DNA of 64,000 bases from Paludicola sp. MB14-C6 (lineage in GTDB: Bacteria > Bacillota > Clostridia > Oscillospirales > Ruminococcaceae), in contig NZ_CP133133.1 of the NCBI RefSeq assembly GCF_030908625.1, positions 124,001 to 188,000 of the forward strand. Reading direction: 5' to 3'. The notes beneath the pieces were generated by a model. That model was not told the DNA's origin, did no database searches, and saw only the letters and a program-made list of their open reading frames with translations. The number at the start of each line of letters is the position of its first letter. Position 1 is the first letter of the stretch. This document shows, piece by piece, positions 53,183-62,407 of the stretch. Made by a program: the position numbers and the translations under genes.

Positions 53183-54361
53183 ATGAATATAAATTCAAAC
53201 TATTTAAACTTAAAAGACAGTTATCTTTTTTCTTCTATTGCAAAAAAGGTGGCAGAGTATAAAAACGAAAATCCTGAAAAAGAATTAATACGTTTGGGCA
53301 TAGGTGATGTTACCTTCCCACTTGTTCCAACTGTAATATCCGCTATGCAAAATGCTGTTTCGCAGATGGGCAATAGCGAAACGTTTCATGGATATGGTGA
53401 GGAACAGGGCTACGCATTTTTGCGACAAGCAATATGCGGATATTACGCTAAAAAAAGCGTATCACTACGTGATACTGAAATTTTCATCAGTGACGGAGCT
53501 AAAAGTGACCTTGGTAATATTCTTGATATTTTCGATGTGAATAATACCGTACTCATTCCTAATCCGGTATATCCTGTTTACGTAGATACAAACGTAATGG
53601 CAGGTCGCAAAATTATATACATGGACGGCAATCCTGAAAACTCATTTTTACCGTTACCTGATTATTCTGTTAAAGCTGATATTATTTATTTGTGCTCACC
53701 AAACAATCCTACTGGTGCAGTTTACACTAAAGAACAGTTAGGATTATGGATTGAATACGCGATTAAAAATGAGGCTGTTATCTTATTTGATAGTGCCTAT
53801 GAGGTTTTTATTACAGATAAAAATCTACCTACGAGCATTTATCAAATTGAAGGTGCGAAAAAATGTGCGATTGAGTTTTGTTCTCTTTCTAAAACAGCCG
53901 GATTTACAGGAACACGATGCGGATATACTGTTGTACCAAGCGAATTAATGCAAAATAATCTATCACTTAATAAGCTGTGGCTAAGACGCCAAACCACAAA
54001 ATTTAATGGCGTTCCTTATATTATCCAACGTGGTGCAGAAGCGGTATTTACTGATGAGGGATATAAACAAATCAAAGAAAATATTGATTATTATTTGGAA
54101 AATGCCAAAATTATTGCATATACACTGACTTCACTTGGCATATGGTTCACAGGTGGTCAAAATTCTCCATACATTTGGCTTAAATGTCCTAATGGTTTAT
54201 CCTCTTGGGATTATTTTGATGAGCTATTAACCAAATATAATATAGTGGGTACACCGGGAGCAGGTTTTGGCTCAAATGGAGAAGGATTTTTCAGATTAAC
54301 TGCTTTTGGAAATAGAGATAACGTTAATAAAGCAATGAAAAGATTATTACAACAACAATAG
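53183..54361 (+). CDS. dapL: LL-diaminopimelate aminotransferase
   Basis: 392 residues; GGAGG before ATG. Converts tetrahydrodipicolinate directly to LL-DAP with glutamate as donor, the aminotransferase variant of lysine synthesis found in some Clostridia, archaea and plants. Fold type I PLP enzyme: SDGAKSDLGNILDIF, CSPNNPTGAVYTKEQL, FDSAYEVFITD, and the PLP-binding CSLSKTAGFTGTRCGY with the Schiff-base Lys. Glutamate made by the upstream operon is its amino donor. Last gene of the operon. Confidence 0.95.
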   Translation: MNINSNYLNLKDSYLFSSIAKKVAEYKNENPEKELIRLGIGDVTFPLVPTVISAMQNAVSQMGNSETFHGYGEEQGYAFLRQAICGYYAKKSVSLRDTEIFISDGAKSDLGNILDIFDVNNTVLIPNPVYPVYVDTNVMAGRKIIYMDGNPENSFLPLPDYSVKADIIYLCSPNNPTGAVYTKEQLGLWIEYAIKNEAVILFDSAYEVFITDKNLPTSIYQIEGAKKCAIEFCSLSKTAGFTGTRCGYTVVPSELMQNNLSLNKLWLRRQTTKFNGVPYIIQRGAEAVFTDEGYKQIKENIDYYLENAKIIAYTLTSLGIWFTGGQNSPYIWLKCPNGLSSWDYFDELLTKYNIVGTPGAGFGSNGEGFFRLTAFGNRDNVNKAMKRLLQQQ

Positions 54362-54511
54362 TCTTCTTTGCAACTGCTTGTTTAAAACTGATACAAAAAA
54401 TTCAACTATACCAATCATTGTTGGAGTAATTAGAAAGTATAAAAGAAGGTCAATGGAATAAAATACTTCTTTACAAATTTTAATTAATCTTTGTATCCTT
54501 TAAGCAAGTAA

Positions 54512-54597
54512 TTGAATACGAAAAACTAGATAAATCTAGTGACGCAAAGCTATAGGGGTTAAGGTGAAAACTATACCATGCAAACCGAGCAGATGCA
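54512..54597 (+). ncRNA. Candidate c-di-GMP-I (GEMM) riboswitch, no downstream gene
   Basis: A hairpin ACTAGA-TAAA-TCTAGT (54525-54540) is followed without a gap by GACGCAAAGC (54541-54550), then TATAGGGG and AAGGTG, with TATAG pairing CTATA at 54571-54575, and a last small hairpin with CCGAGC. The order tetraloop hairpin, GACGCAAAGC, AGGG, AAGG, CCGAG is that of class I c-di-GMP riboswitches. The tetraloop is TAAA rather than GAAA and the last helix is weak, so it may be degenerate. The next + strand feature is a terminator-like palindrome. Confidence 0.6.
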
Positions 54598-54640
54598 AAG
54601 TTTATAAAATAAATAAGTGTACTAATTTAATAGTAAAAGC

Positions 54641-54674
54641 ACTAAGTGGGTCTCAAATTTGAGACCCACTTAGT
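54641..54674. terminator. 34-bp perfect palindrome, shared terminator of convergent operons
   Basis: ACTAAGTGGGTCTCAAA and its exact complement meet without a spacer. Sits between the dapL end (+) and the amylase end (minus), 43 bases after the riboswitch core. No T-run on either side, so it may also act as an expression platform of the riboswitch. Confidence 0.75.
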
Positions 54675-54743
54675 TAATATATGTACTACAAATAAGAAAT
54701 CAAAATGGTTGGTAAGGTTAAAAATATTAAAATAAATTTTAAT

Positions 54744-56309
54744 CTATTTTAATATTACGATAGAGTAGGGAGGAAGTGAAAGAGTTGCGTTTTTGAATTC
54801 AACAATGTCTTTTGTCGAAGTAGAAAGATATCCATATATTTTTTTCTCTTTCATTTCGGATTGAGCTAATTTTAGCGATTTATGTTGTTCGCTTGTGTTA
54901 TAAATAATAACTATCTCATTGTTTTTATATGTTTTTTTAATAGCACAAATATCGTCGTCATCTACTATATTCAAATAGGTTGGAACACCTCTAGCTATTT
55001 CAGGATTTTCGTTTCTTATTCTGACAGCTCGTTTAACATAATTTAAAATAGAATTCTTATCTTTAAGTTGAATATCTACAGCAGGAAAACTTTTATCTTG
55101 AGTTTCCATATTAGGAGGGCCAGTTGTAATTCCCTTTGAATTTGTATCAGACCATCTCATTGGCGCACGTTTATTTTCGTCTTTACCGCTTCCAACCATA
55201 CCTATTTCTTCACCGTAATATACAAAAGGTGTGCCGTTCATTAATAAATTGATGCCAAGAGCCATTTTATCTTTTTTGTCATCACCTGCAAAAAAGCCAA
55301 TTGACCTTGCCGTATCATGATTTGATAGAAATGGTGCATCAATTGCATTTTCATTAATTGATTGAATTTTATTGTATGTGTCGATAACTGATTTTGCATA
55401 TTCTTTTGCTGTATTCGCCTCGCCTTTTAAGTTTATCGTAGATGCAATTTTACCTTTGGCTTGTGAATAGGAAAAGTTGAATAAACTGTCAATCCCGCTT
55501 TTATAATAATTACTCATAACTAAAAAGTCTTCCCATACCTCTGCCACAATATAAGTGTTCGGATTATATCCTTTACAGTAATCAGTTATCCATTTTAAAA
55601 CTTCAATATTCTTTGTGCTGTTCCCAGAAAAAAATTCTTTTGCTGCATCAATACGGAAACCTTCAACACCCATATCAAGCCAAAACTTCATAATGTTCTC
55701 GAATTCTTTTCTAAGCTCATTATTTGCTAAATTCAAATCAGGCATCTGATCCCAAAAAACTGCTTCATAATATCCTTTTCCCGTACCGGTTGGATAGTAT
55801 TTTCCACTTGAATTTTTTGTTTCAGAAAAATTATAATAATTAGTGTATTTATTTTGTTTTCCTTCGGCAAGACTATTAACTGCAGATTGAAACCATTCGT
55901 TTTTAGTTGAGGTATGGTTGATTACAAGGTCAATAATAACTTTTATACTACGTTTGTTGCATTCTTTTATTAGTTCTTTAAAATCATTTAAACTTCCATA
56001 TTGTGAATCTATATTGTAATAATCAATAACATCATATTTATGATATGTAGTGGATGGCATAATCGGCATAAGCCAAATTCCATTAAAGCCTAAGTCTTTA
56101 ATATAGTCAAGCTTTGAGGTAAGCCCTTTTATGTCGCCTATACCATCACCGTTGGAGTCATAAAATGAATAAACAAAAACCTCATAATATGTTCGATAAT
56201 TATCTTCAATAATATTAAGTTTTTGCTCATATTTATATGATTGTGAACAACCAGTTAAGGCAATACATAACGCAATTAACAAAGAGATAACTTTATATAA
56301 ACTTTTCAT
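54744..56309 (-). CDS. GH13 alpha-amylase family lipoprotein
   Basis: 521 residues. Signal peptide with lipobox LTGC, lipid-anchored Cys21, so it faces outside the cell. GH13 barrel: YEVFVYSFYDSNGDGIGDI, DLVINHTS (region I), GFRIDAAKEF (region II with nucleophile Asp), VAEVWEDF (acid/base Glu) and FLSNHDTARS (third acid). The DSNGDGIGD calcium-site motif is typical of the oligo-1,6-glucosidase/neopullulanase/amylase group. It should cut starch or maltodextrin into pieces for the MalEFG transporter. Last gene of the minus-strand operon, 58 bases after malG. Confidence 0.93.
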   Translation of the reverse strand: MKSLYKVISLLIALCIALTGCSQSYKYEQKLNIIEDNYRTYYEVFVYSFYDSNGDGIGDIKGLTSKLDYIKDLGFNGIWLMPIMPSTTYHKYDVIDYYNIDSQYGSLNDFKELIKECNKRSIKVIIDLVINHTSTKNEWFQSAVNSLAEGKQNKYTNYYNFSETKNSSGKYYPTGTGKGYYEAVFWDQMPDLNLANNELRKEFENIMKFWLDMGVEGFRIDAAKEFFSGNSTKNIEVLKWITDYCKGYNPNTYIVAEVWEDFLVMSNYYKSGIDSLFNFSYSQAKGKIASTINLKGEANTAKEYAKSVIDTYNKIQSINENAIDAPFLSNHDTARSIGFFAGDDKKDKMALGINLLMNGTPFVYYGEEIGMVGSGKDENKRAPMRWSDTNSKGITTGPPNMETQDKSFPAVDIQLKDKNSILNYVKRAVRIRNENPEIARGVPTYLNIVDDDDICAIKKTYKNNEIVIIYNTSEQHKSLKLAQSEMKEKKIYGYLSTSTKDIVEFKNATLSLPPYSIVILK

Positions 56310-56367
56310 AGCACCCTCACTTTAAATATATAAAATGGCGGCATTTATAAAAATACCGCCTAAATTA

Positions 56368-57222
56368 TTAACCTTTTACAGAACCGCCTGTTATACCTTC
56401 TACATAGTTTTTCTGCATTATCATAAATAAAATTGTAATTGGAATAGCAATTAAAACAGCACCTGCACAAAATTGAGTAAAATATTGATATATATTTTCT
56501 CTTTCAAGCATTCGATAAAGTCCAACTGCAATTGTGTAGTTATTATAATTATCTTTCATAATAACACTTGCAAAAATAAAGTCTACCCATGGTGCCATAA
56601 ATGATGTTAAAACGGTGTACGTAATAATTGGCTTTGACATAGGAAGTATGATTTTCCAAAAAATTGTATTTTTTGTTGCACCATCAATAGTAGCGGCTTC
56701 ATCTAATGCCCGAGGAATCGTATCAAAAAATCCTTTTGCAATGAAATAACCAAGTCCAGAACCTGCTGAATAAACGATTACTAATGCAGCTAGGGATTGA
56801 TCAAGTCCAATTGATTTTAAAATATGATAAACTGCAATCATTGACATAAAGCCGGGAAACATACCAAGAATTAAAGTTATGTTCATGATAGGGCGTCTTG
56901 TTCTAAATCTTAATCTTGATAAAGCATAACTGACAGCCAATACAAAAATGGTAGAAATGATACAACTAAATATGGCTACGATAAATGTATTCATATACCA
57001 TCTAGGATAATTAAATAGTGAAGTATCTGTAAACAATTTTATATAATTATCAAAAGTATAACCTTTTGGCATTAAATAAGTTGTAAAAGCACCCGGTTCT
57101 TCTCTAAAGGAAATTAACAGTAACCAAGCTATTGGCAAAAGCCAAATGATTGCCATTATTGATAAAATTAAATAAATAAATATATTAGATATTACGCTTC
57201 TTATTTTTGCGCTTGTTATCAT
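56368..57222 (-). CDS. malG: Maltodextrin ABC transporter permease, MalG type
   Basis: 284 residues with six predicted membrane helices. The EAA loop is ALDEAATIDGATKNTIFWKI, which contacts the ATPase, and a C-terminal VEGITGGSVKG is typical of MalG. Overlaps malF by 4 bases (ATGA). Forms the inner-membrane channel with MalF; the ATPase is not encoded in the window, so a shared MsmX/MsmK-type ATPase is expected elsewhere. Confidence 0.93.
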   Translation of the reverse strand: MITSAKIRSVISNIFIYLILSIMAIIWLLPIAWLLLISFREEPGAFTTYLMPKGYTFDNYIKLFTDTSLFNYPRWYMNTFIVAIFSCIISTIFVLAVSYALSRLRFRTRRPIMNITLILGMFPGFMSMIAVYHILKSIGLDQSLAALVIVYSAGSGLGYFIAKGFFDTIPRALDEAATIDGATKNTIFWKIILPMSKPIITYTVLTSFMAPWVDFIFASVIMKDNYNNYTIAVGLYRMLERENIYQYFTQFCAGAVLIAIPITILFMIMQKNYVEGITGGSVKG

Positions 57223-58613
57223 TGGAACTGTTCCTCCTTTTTAGTTGATGATGAAAGGTTATAGGTAATTAATGAAATGATAGCGCTGATTACAAATACC
57301 AAAATACCAATTGTAGAAGCTAGGCTGTAGTTTTGATCATTTACAGTAAGCTTATATAACCATGTTACAAGCAAATCTGTTTTACCAGCTTGGAAGTAAT
57401 CCAAAGTTTTTGGATCTCCTCCAGTTAAGAAATAAATAACGTTAAAGTTATTTATATTAGCAATAAATTGAGTGATAAGATAAGGGGTGGTAACAAAAAT
57501 CATATATGGAAAAGTGATTTTTGAAAATATTTTAAAAGGACCTGCTCCGTCAATTCTTGCACTTTCATAAATGTCTTCTGGAATATTCATTAAAATACCT
57601 GTGGTAATTAGCATGGTATAAGGAATACCAATCCAAAGATTAACCACAATAACAGTAATTCTTGCTAGATTTCCATCAGTTAGAAAATGAATCGGTTCTT
57701 TAATCCATTTTAGTTCTTCAATAAGAATTACATTTAAAGGTCCCAAGTCATTTAGTATTTTTGACATTAAAAGTAGAGTAACAAATGATGGTACTGCAAT
57801 TGTAGTAACGAAAATCGTTCTCCACATTTTTTTAAGTTTGATACCTTTTTTATTTATCATAAGTGCTAGTATCATACCGAAAATATAGTTTGAAAAGGTT
57901 GCAAAGAATGCCCAAACCAACGTCCAGCTGAGTAGGCTAGAGAATGTATGAGATTTTTGTGGGTTTTGCCAGAATATATCTTTAAAGTTATTAAACCCAA
58001 CCCAAGTAAATAAGTTTCCTGGTGGTTGGTGCGCTCTATCAAAATTAGTGAACGCAATTAATATCATAAAAATGAGTGGCAGAATTGTAAAGACAATTGC
58101 ACCAAGCGCTGGCAATGAAAGCAACGTTATATGAAATTTCTCATTAAATAGAGATTTAAAGTCATCTTTAAAAGTAGGCAGCTTTTTTCCTTCTTTAAGT
58201 AAAAGCTGTGAATAATATGCCGAGCGAATATTTGAAAAATAAGTAAATAAAAATCCTATAGATATAAAAATCGTCATAATGCTGAATAATAGAATCAGCA
58301 TGGAGTTGTCACCGGGAGTATTGATATAAATTTGTTGTGATTCATCCCAAACTTTATTTAAAACGTTTGTTCCAAGAGAGTTAAAATTTTTTAAGTAATT
58401 CCATCCAAAGCATATAAAGTATAAGATATAAGCAATCTCTAATAAAAGGTATAATAGTCCCTTAATAAATTGCTTGCGCGTTATACAGCCAAACCCCATT
58501 ACTATGAAGCTTAGCTTTGTTTTATAATCACCATGCACAAATGCGTTTCCAATGTCAGAAAAACTTTCCTTTATGCTTGTTGAAAATTTACGTTTAACGT
58601 GTTTTTCAGCCAT
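57219..58613 (-). CDS. malF: Maltodextrin ABC transporter permease, MalF type with N-terminal extension
   Basis: 464 residues, longer than many Gram-positive MalF. An additional N-terminal part of about 160 residues has two membrane helices (LLYLLLEIAYILYFICFGW and LLFSIMTIFISIGFLFTY), then the six-helix transport core. The EAA loop reads EDIYESARIDGAGPFKIFSK. GWxP-like extracytoplasmic loop VGFNNFKDIFW follows the first core helix. Preceded by a strong hairpin that separates it from malE. Confidence 0.92.
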   Translation of the reverse strand: MAEKHVKRKFSTSIKESFSDIGNAFVHGDYKTKLSFIVMGFGCITRKQFIKGLLYLLLEIAYILYFICFGWNYLKNFNSLGTNVLNKVWDESQQIYINTPGDNSMLILLFSIMTIFISIGFLFTYFSNIRSAYYSQLLLKEGKKLPTFKDDFKSLFNEKFHITLLSLPALGAIVFTILPLIFMILIAFTNFDRAHQPPGNLFTWVGFNNFKDIFWQNPQKSHTFSSLLSWTLVWAFFATFSNYIFGMILALMINKKGIKLKKMWRTIFVTTIAVPSFVTLLLMSKILNDLGPLNVILIEELKWIKEPIHFLTDGNLARITVIVVNLWIGIPYTMLITTGILMNIPEDIYESARIDGAGPFKIFSKITFPYMIFVTTPYLITQFIANINNFNVIYFLTGGDPKTLDYFQAGKTDLLVTWLYKLTVNDQNYSLASTIGILVFVISAIISLITYNLSSSTKKEEQFQ

Positions 58614-58651
58614 ATAAGCACCATCGCTTTCCGTTTATGATAAATGGTATA

Positions 58652-58698
58652 TGCTTTGTGTTTTGCAGCAGCTTTTCTACTGCAAAACACATAAAGCA
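58652..58698 (-). promoter_or_regulatory. Intercistronic hairpin between malE and malF
   Basis: Stem GTGTTTTGCAG / CTGCAAAACAC (11 bp perfect, 58658-58690), extended by TGCTTT / AAAGCA outside it with a two-base bulge. No T-run. Hairpins here usually stabilise the upstream malE message or partly end transcription, so that the binding protein is made in excess of the permeases. Confidence 0.65.
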
Positions 58699-58757
58699 CT
58701 AATTTGATTTCATTAAGACACTATTATTGTTAACAGAGTTATCGGTATTAAATATTA

Positions 58758-59969
58758 TTATGATTGAATTTGTGCAACCATTGCATCAAGCATTTCTTTA
58801 ATTGATTTTGAGTAATCTTTTGATTCCATAGCAGTACCGAATGCTTCAGCTGGTGCCCAGAATTTATCTGAAACGCTGTTTTGAGGAGTTGCAAATTTGC
58901 TTTGAAGTGCTAATGCTGCAAGAGGAATATTTGCTTTTACTTCTGCGCTATCAGCAATCTTTTTGTTTGAAGGACCAATTGCTCTTGCTTTAAATCTTTT
59001 TGCTTGGTTTGCTTCATTTGTGATAAATTCTGCAAAATCCATTGCATCAACAGGAGCTTTTGTAAGTGCGTTTACGCCAACAAGTTTGTAACCTGCAAAG
59101 CTGCCTAGTTGAACTTGATTACCGTTCATTGTAAATGTAGGTAGTTTAGTTGCTGCAAAGTTAGCGCCAAGTTTTTCTTTAATAGCAGCTGCGTTCCATG
59201 TTCCTGTAACTGCTGCTGCAATTGTATCGCCCATACCACCTGTTATAACAGGATCATCACCTGTTAAGAATGATTTGTTTGCTGTTAGTGCTTTAATTGC
59301 TTCGCCTGCTGCTACACCTTTATCATTGTTAAAGTCAAGTACTTGTTTTCCATTTTCAAGTGACATTGTGCAACCTGCACCAAGGAAGAATGATGCGATA
59401 TACCAACCGTTTGACATATCAAATAAGAATTTCTTGCCGGCTTTGTCAGCTGCAGCTAAAATTCCGTCAACTGATTTTACAGCATCTTCTGAGATAATGC
59501 TCTTATCATAGTATAAGAAATAGCCATTGTCAGCTGTCATTGGATAAGCGTAAAGTTTGCCTTTTACTGAAGCTGCATCAATAGAGCCTTCGCTGTTTGC
59601 AGAAACTACAGCTTCTTTGTTTCTTGTAATTTCATATAGTCCGCCTGAGCTAACAAGAGCATTTGTTTGACCGTTTTCAAACATAAATACGTCTGCAGCA
59701 GCTTGTGGGTCTTCTGAATACTTGGTTTGAGCGTCACCTTCAGCAACTACACCAAATGAGATGTTATAAGTTTTGTTAGGATGAGCTTTTTTGAATTCTT
59801 CTGCCATTTCGGTAAGTAGTTTTTGTTCTTCTTGAGGTCCCCATACTTTTAATGTAACTGTTTCGTTTTTAGCAGGGTCTTTTTTAGTAGTCGTAGAATT
59901 TGCTTTACAGCTAAACATTGTTGCTGCAACCATTGTGACACATAGAATAGTTGATAATAACTTTTTCAT
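58758..59969 (-). CDS. malE: Maltodextrin-binding lipoprotein
   Basis: 403 residues; AGGAGG before the ATG. Lipoprotein signal ending in MFSC with Cys21. Solute-binding protein family 1: TLKVWGPQEEQKLLTEMAEE at the mature start, AAADVFMFENGQTNALVSSG, YAYPMTADNGYFLYYDKSII and the typical hinge region. Binds maltose/maltodextrins and delivers them to MalFG. Alanine-rich and well expressed in codon choice compared with its neighbours. Confidence 0.94.
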   Translation of the reverse strand: MKKLLSTILCVTMVAATMFSCKANSTTTKKDPAKNETVTLKVWGPQEEQKLLTEMAEEFKKAHPNKTYNISFGVVAEGDAQTKYSEDPQAAADVFMFENGQTNALVSSGGLYEITRNKEAVVSANSEGSIDAASVKGKLYAYPMTADNGYFLYYDKSIISEDAVKSVDGILAAADKAGKKFLFDMSNGWYIASFFLGAGCTMSLENGKQVLDFNNDKGVAAGEAIKALTANKSFLTGDDPVITGGMGDTIAAAVTGTWNAAAIKEKLGANFAATKLPTFTMNGNQVQLGSFAGYKLVGVNALTKAPVDAMDFAEFITNEANQAKRFKARAIGPSNKKIADSAEVKANIPLAALALQSKFATPQNSVSDKFWAPAEAFGTAMESKDYSKSIKEMLDAMVAQIQS

Positions 59970-60025
59970 AATTTCCTCCTAAACTTAATTAAAAAATTTA
60001 TATATATTTCATGTCTATCATGAAA

Positions 60026-62401
60026 TTATATTTGAACAGGTTGGATATGCCAAATGTTTTGAGCATAGTCATTGATTGTTCTGTCTGAGCTGAATTTGCC
60101 TGCATTACACATGTTGATAAAACATTTTTTATAAAATTCTTCTTTTATTTTATAATCATTGTTCAGTCTTAATCTTGCTTCAATATAACTTTTAAAATCG
60201 CCTAGTAGATAATAGTTATCAGGTCTATGATAGCTAGCACCTTCAAGAAGGGAAGTATACAGCTCTTTAAATACTCCAGTATTATTATCATCAAGAGTTC
60301 CGTCAACAAGAGCATTTAGAACACGTTTTATCTTTTTGTCATTTTCATAAATCTCTTTTGGATTATAAGTCTTCATTATTTCTTGAAGTTCTTCTACTTT
60401 AGCACCGAAAATGTAGTTGTTTTCTTCTCCAGCTTCTTCGACAATTTCAACGTTAGCGCCGTCGAATGTTCCTAGTGTAACAGTACCGTTTAGCATAAAT
60501 TTCATATTACCTGTACCTGAAGCTTCGGTTCCGGCTGTTGAAATTTGTTCTGAAACATCAGATCCTGCAACCAGCTTTTCAGCATATGAAACGTTGTAAT
60601 TTTTAACGAATACAACATTTAATATATCTTTTGTATTATTGTCTGAATTAACAAGCTTAGCAATTTCGTTGATGAGTTTTATAATCCCTTTTGCACGTCT
60701 GTAACCGGGTGCTGATTTTGCTCCGAAAATAAATGTGGTAGGGAAGAAGTCTTTAATAGTTCCATCTTTAATTTCAAAATATAAGTATAAGATAGATAGA
60801 GCATTTAAAAATTGACGTTTATATTCGTGAAGACGTTTTATTTGTGTATCAAAAATCGTATTAGGATTTATTGTTATACCATCATGTTTTAAAATATAAT
60901 CTGCAAGTTGCTCTTTTTTCAGTTGTTTAATTTTAATAAATTGAGCTAAAACTTCTGTATCATCTTGATATTTCTCGAGCTGTTTTAAATCATCAAGATT
61001 GGTTAAAAATTCATCATTTCCAATTAATGAAATCATCATATTTGTGAGCTCTTGATTACAAAGCGCAAGCCAACGACGTTGTGTTATGCCGTTTGTTTTA
61101 TTTTGAAAACGTTCAGGATATAATTCATACCATTCAGGAAGAGCATCATATTTGATAATGTCTGTGTGAATTTTTGCAACGCCGTTTGTAAATTTACTGA
61201 TATAAATTGCTAGCCTTGCCATATGGACGGTGTGATCTGCAATCAGTTCAAGTTTTGTGATTTTTTCGCTTGGATAGTTTTTTTCTTTCAGTTCATTTAA
61301 AAAAGTGTTGTTAATTTCTTGAATAATCTCAAAAATTCTTGGAACTACTTTAATTATTAAATCAGCACTCCATTTTTCAAGAGCCTCGGCCATAATGGTG
61401 TGGTTGGTGTAGTTAAATACTTCTTTTGCAACTGCAAGAGCGCTTTCGAAACTCATACCTTCTATATCTGTTAGCTGTCTTATTAGCTCCGGTATAGAAA
61501 TAACTGGGTGAGTATCATTAAGCTGAATTGTGATGAAATCACTTAATTTACTTAAATCACAACCGTGATATTCTTTGTATTTTTTAATAATGTCAGTAAT
61601 AGATGCAGAGCAGAAGAAATATTGTTGTTTCAAACGCAATACTTTTCCTTCATTTGTATCATCATTTGGATAAAGCACCCTCGAAATATTTTCTGCATTG
61701 TTTTTTTCTTTGACAGATTCATCGTATTTTTGTTCATTAAATAGAGTAAAGTTAAATTCTTCAATAGGTTCAGCCTGCCATAGTCTAAGGTTTCCGATAT
61801 GGTTGGTTTTATAGCCTATTATCGGCATATCATAAGGAACAGCATAAACTTCTTGGTCAGCAAACTTTATTTTTACTTTGTCTTGTTCACAACGCTTTGA
61901 CCATGGATCACCATATTTTGTCCAGTGATCAGCATCTTCAACTTGAAAACCATTTTGTATATCTTGTTTGAATAGTCCAAACTTGTAACGTATACCGTAA
62001 CCATCAAGCGGAAGATTTAGTGTTGCAGCAGAATCTAAAAAGCATGCCGCAAGCCTTCCAAGACCACCATTTCCCAAAGCAGCATCCTCAATCTCTTCCA
62101 AAAGGTTAATGTCAGCGCCACATTCTTTTAATGCATTGGAAACTTCATCTAAAATTCCAAGACAGAGTAGATTGTTGTAGATTGCACGACCTACTAAAAA
62201 TTCTGCTGAAAAATAGCAGGCTTTTCTTTGCTCATTGTGTAATTTGATGCTACTTTTATAGTTATCTGATATGATAAGCACTGCATTATGTGATATTCCA
62301 TTATGCAATTGCCAAGGATTAGCTTGATTAGGCGCAATGTTGTATTCCTCTTTTAAAAAGTTAATAATATTATCAATAAAAATCTGCTTGTTAAATTTCA
62401 A
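60026..62401 (-). CDS. glgP: Glycogen/maltodextrin phosphorylase
   Basis: 791 residues, normal size for this enzyme. Releases glucose-1-phosphate from the non-reducing ends of alpha-1,4-glucans with phosphate. Family blocks: ALGNGGLGRLAACFLDSAAT, GYGIRYKFGLFKQ, QLNDTHPVISIPELIRQL, NGITQRRWL and the PLP site GTEASGTGNMKFMLNG with the cofactor Lys. Starts 6 bases after the malQ stop; with MalQ it degrades imported maltodextrin in the cytoplasm. Regulatory phosphorylation site of animal enzymes absent. Confidence 0.96.
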   Translation of the reverse strand: MKFNKQIFIDNIINFLKEEYNIAPNQANPWQLHNGISHNAVLIISDNYKSSIKLHNEQRKACYFSAEFLVGRAIYNNLLCLGILDEVSNALKECGADINLLEEIEDAALGNGGLGRLAACFLDSAATLNLPLDGYGIRYKFGLFKQDIQNGFQVEDADHWTKYGDPWSKRCEQDKVKIKFADQEVYAVPYDMPIIGYKTNHIGNLRLWQAEPIEEFNFTLFNEQKYDESVKEKNNAENISRVLYPNDDTNEGKVLRLKQQYFFCSASITDIIKKYKEYHGCDLSKLSDFITIQLNDTHPVISIPELIRQLTDIEGMSFESALAVAKEVFNYTNHTIMAEALEKWSADLIIKVVPRIFEIIQEINNTFLNELKEKNYPSEKITKLELIADHTVHMARLAIYISKFTNGVAKIHTDIIKYDALPEWYELYPERFQNKTNGITQRRWLALCNQELTNMMISLIGNDEFLTNLDDLKQLEKYQDDTEVLAQFIKIKQLKKEQLADYILKHDGITINPNTIFDTQIKRLHEYKRQFLNALSILYLYFEIKDGTIKDFFPTTFIFGAKSAPGYRRAKGIIKLINEIAKLVNSDNNTKDILNVVFVKNYNVSYAEKLVAGSDVSEQISTAGTEASGTGNMKFMLNGTVTLGTFDGANVEIVEEAGEENNYIFGAKVEELQEIMKTYNPKEIYENDKKIKRVLNALVDGTLDDNNTGVFKELYTSLLEGASYHRPDNYYLLGDFKSYIEARLRLNNDYKIKEEFYKKCFINMCNAGKFSSDRTINDYAQNIWHIQPVQI

Positions 62402-62407
62402 ACTGAA

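Larger units (their letters stand above)
54362..54743. other. Intergenic between convergent operons
   Basis: 382 bases. 54362-54510 shows nothing clear. It then contains the candidate c-di-GMP riboswitch and the palindromic terminator, described separately; no gene. Confidence 0.6.
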
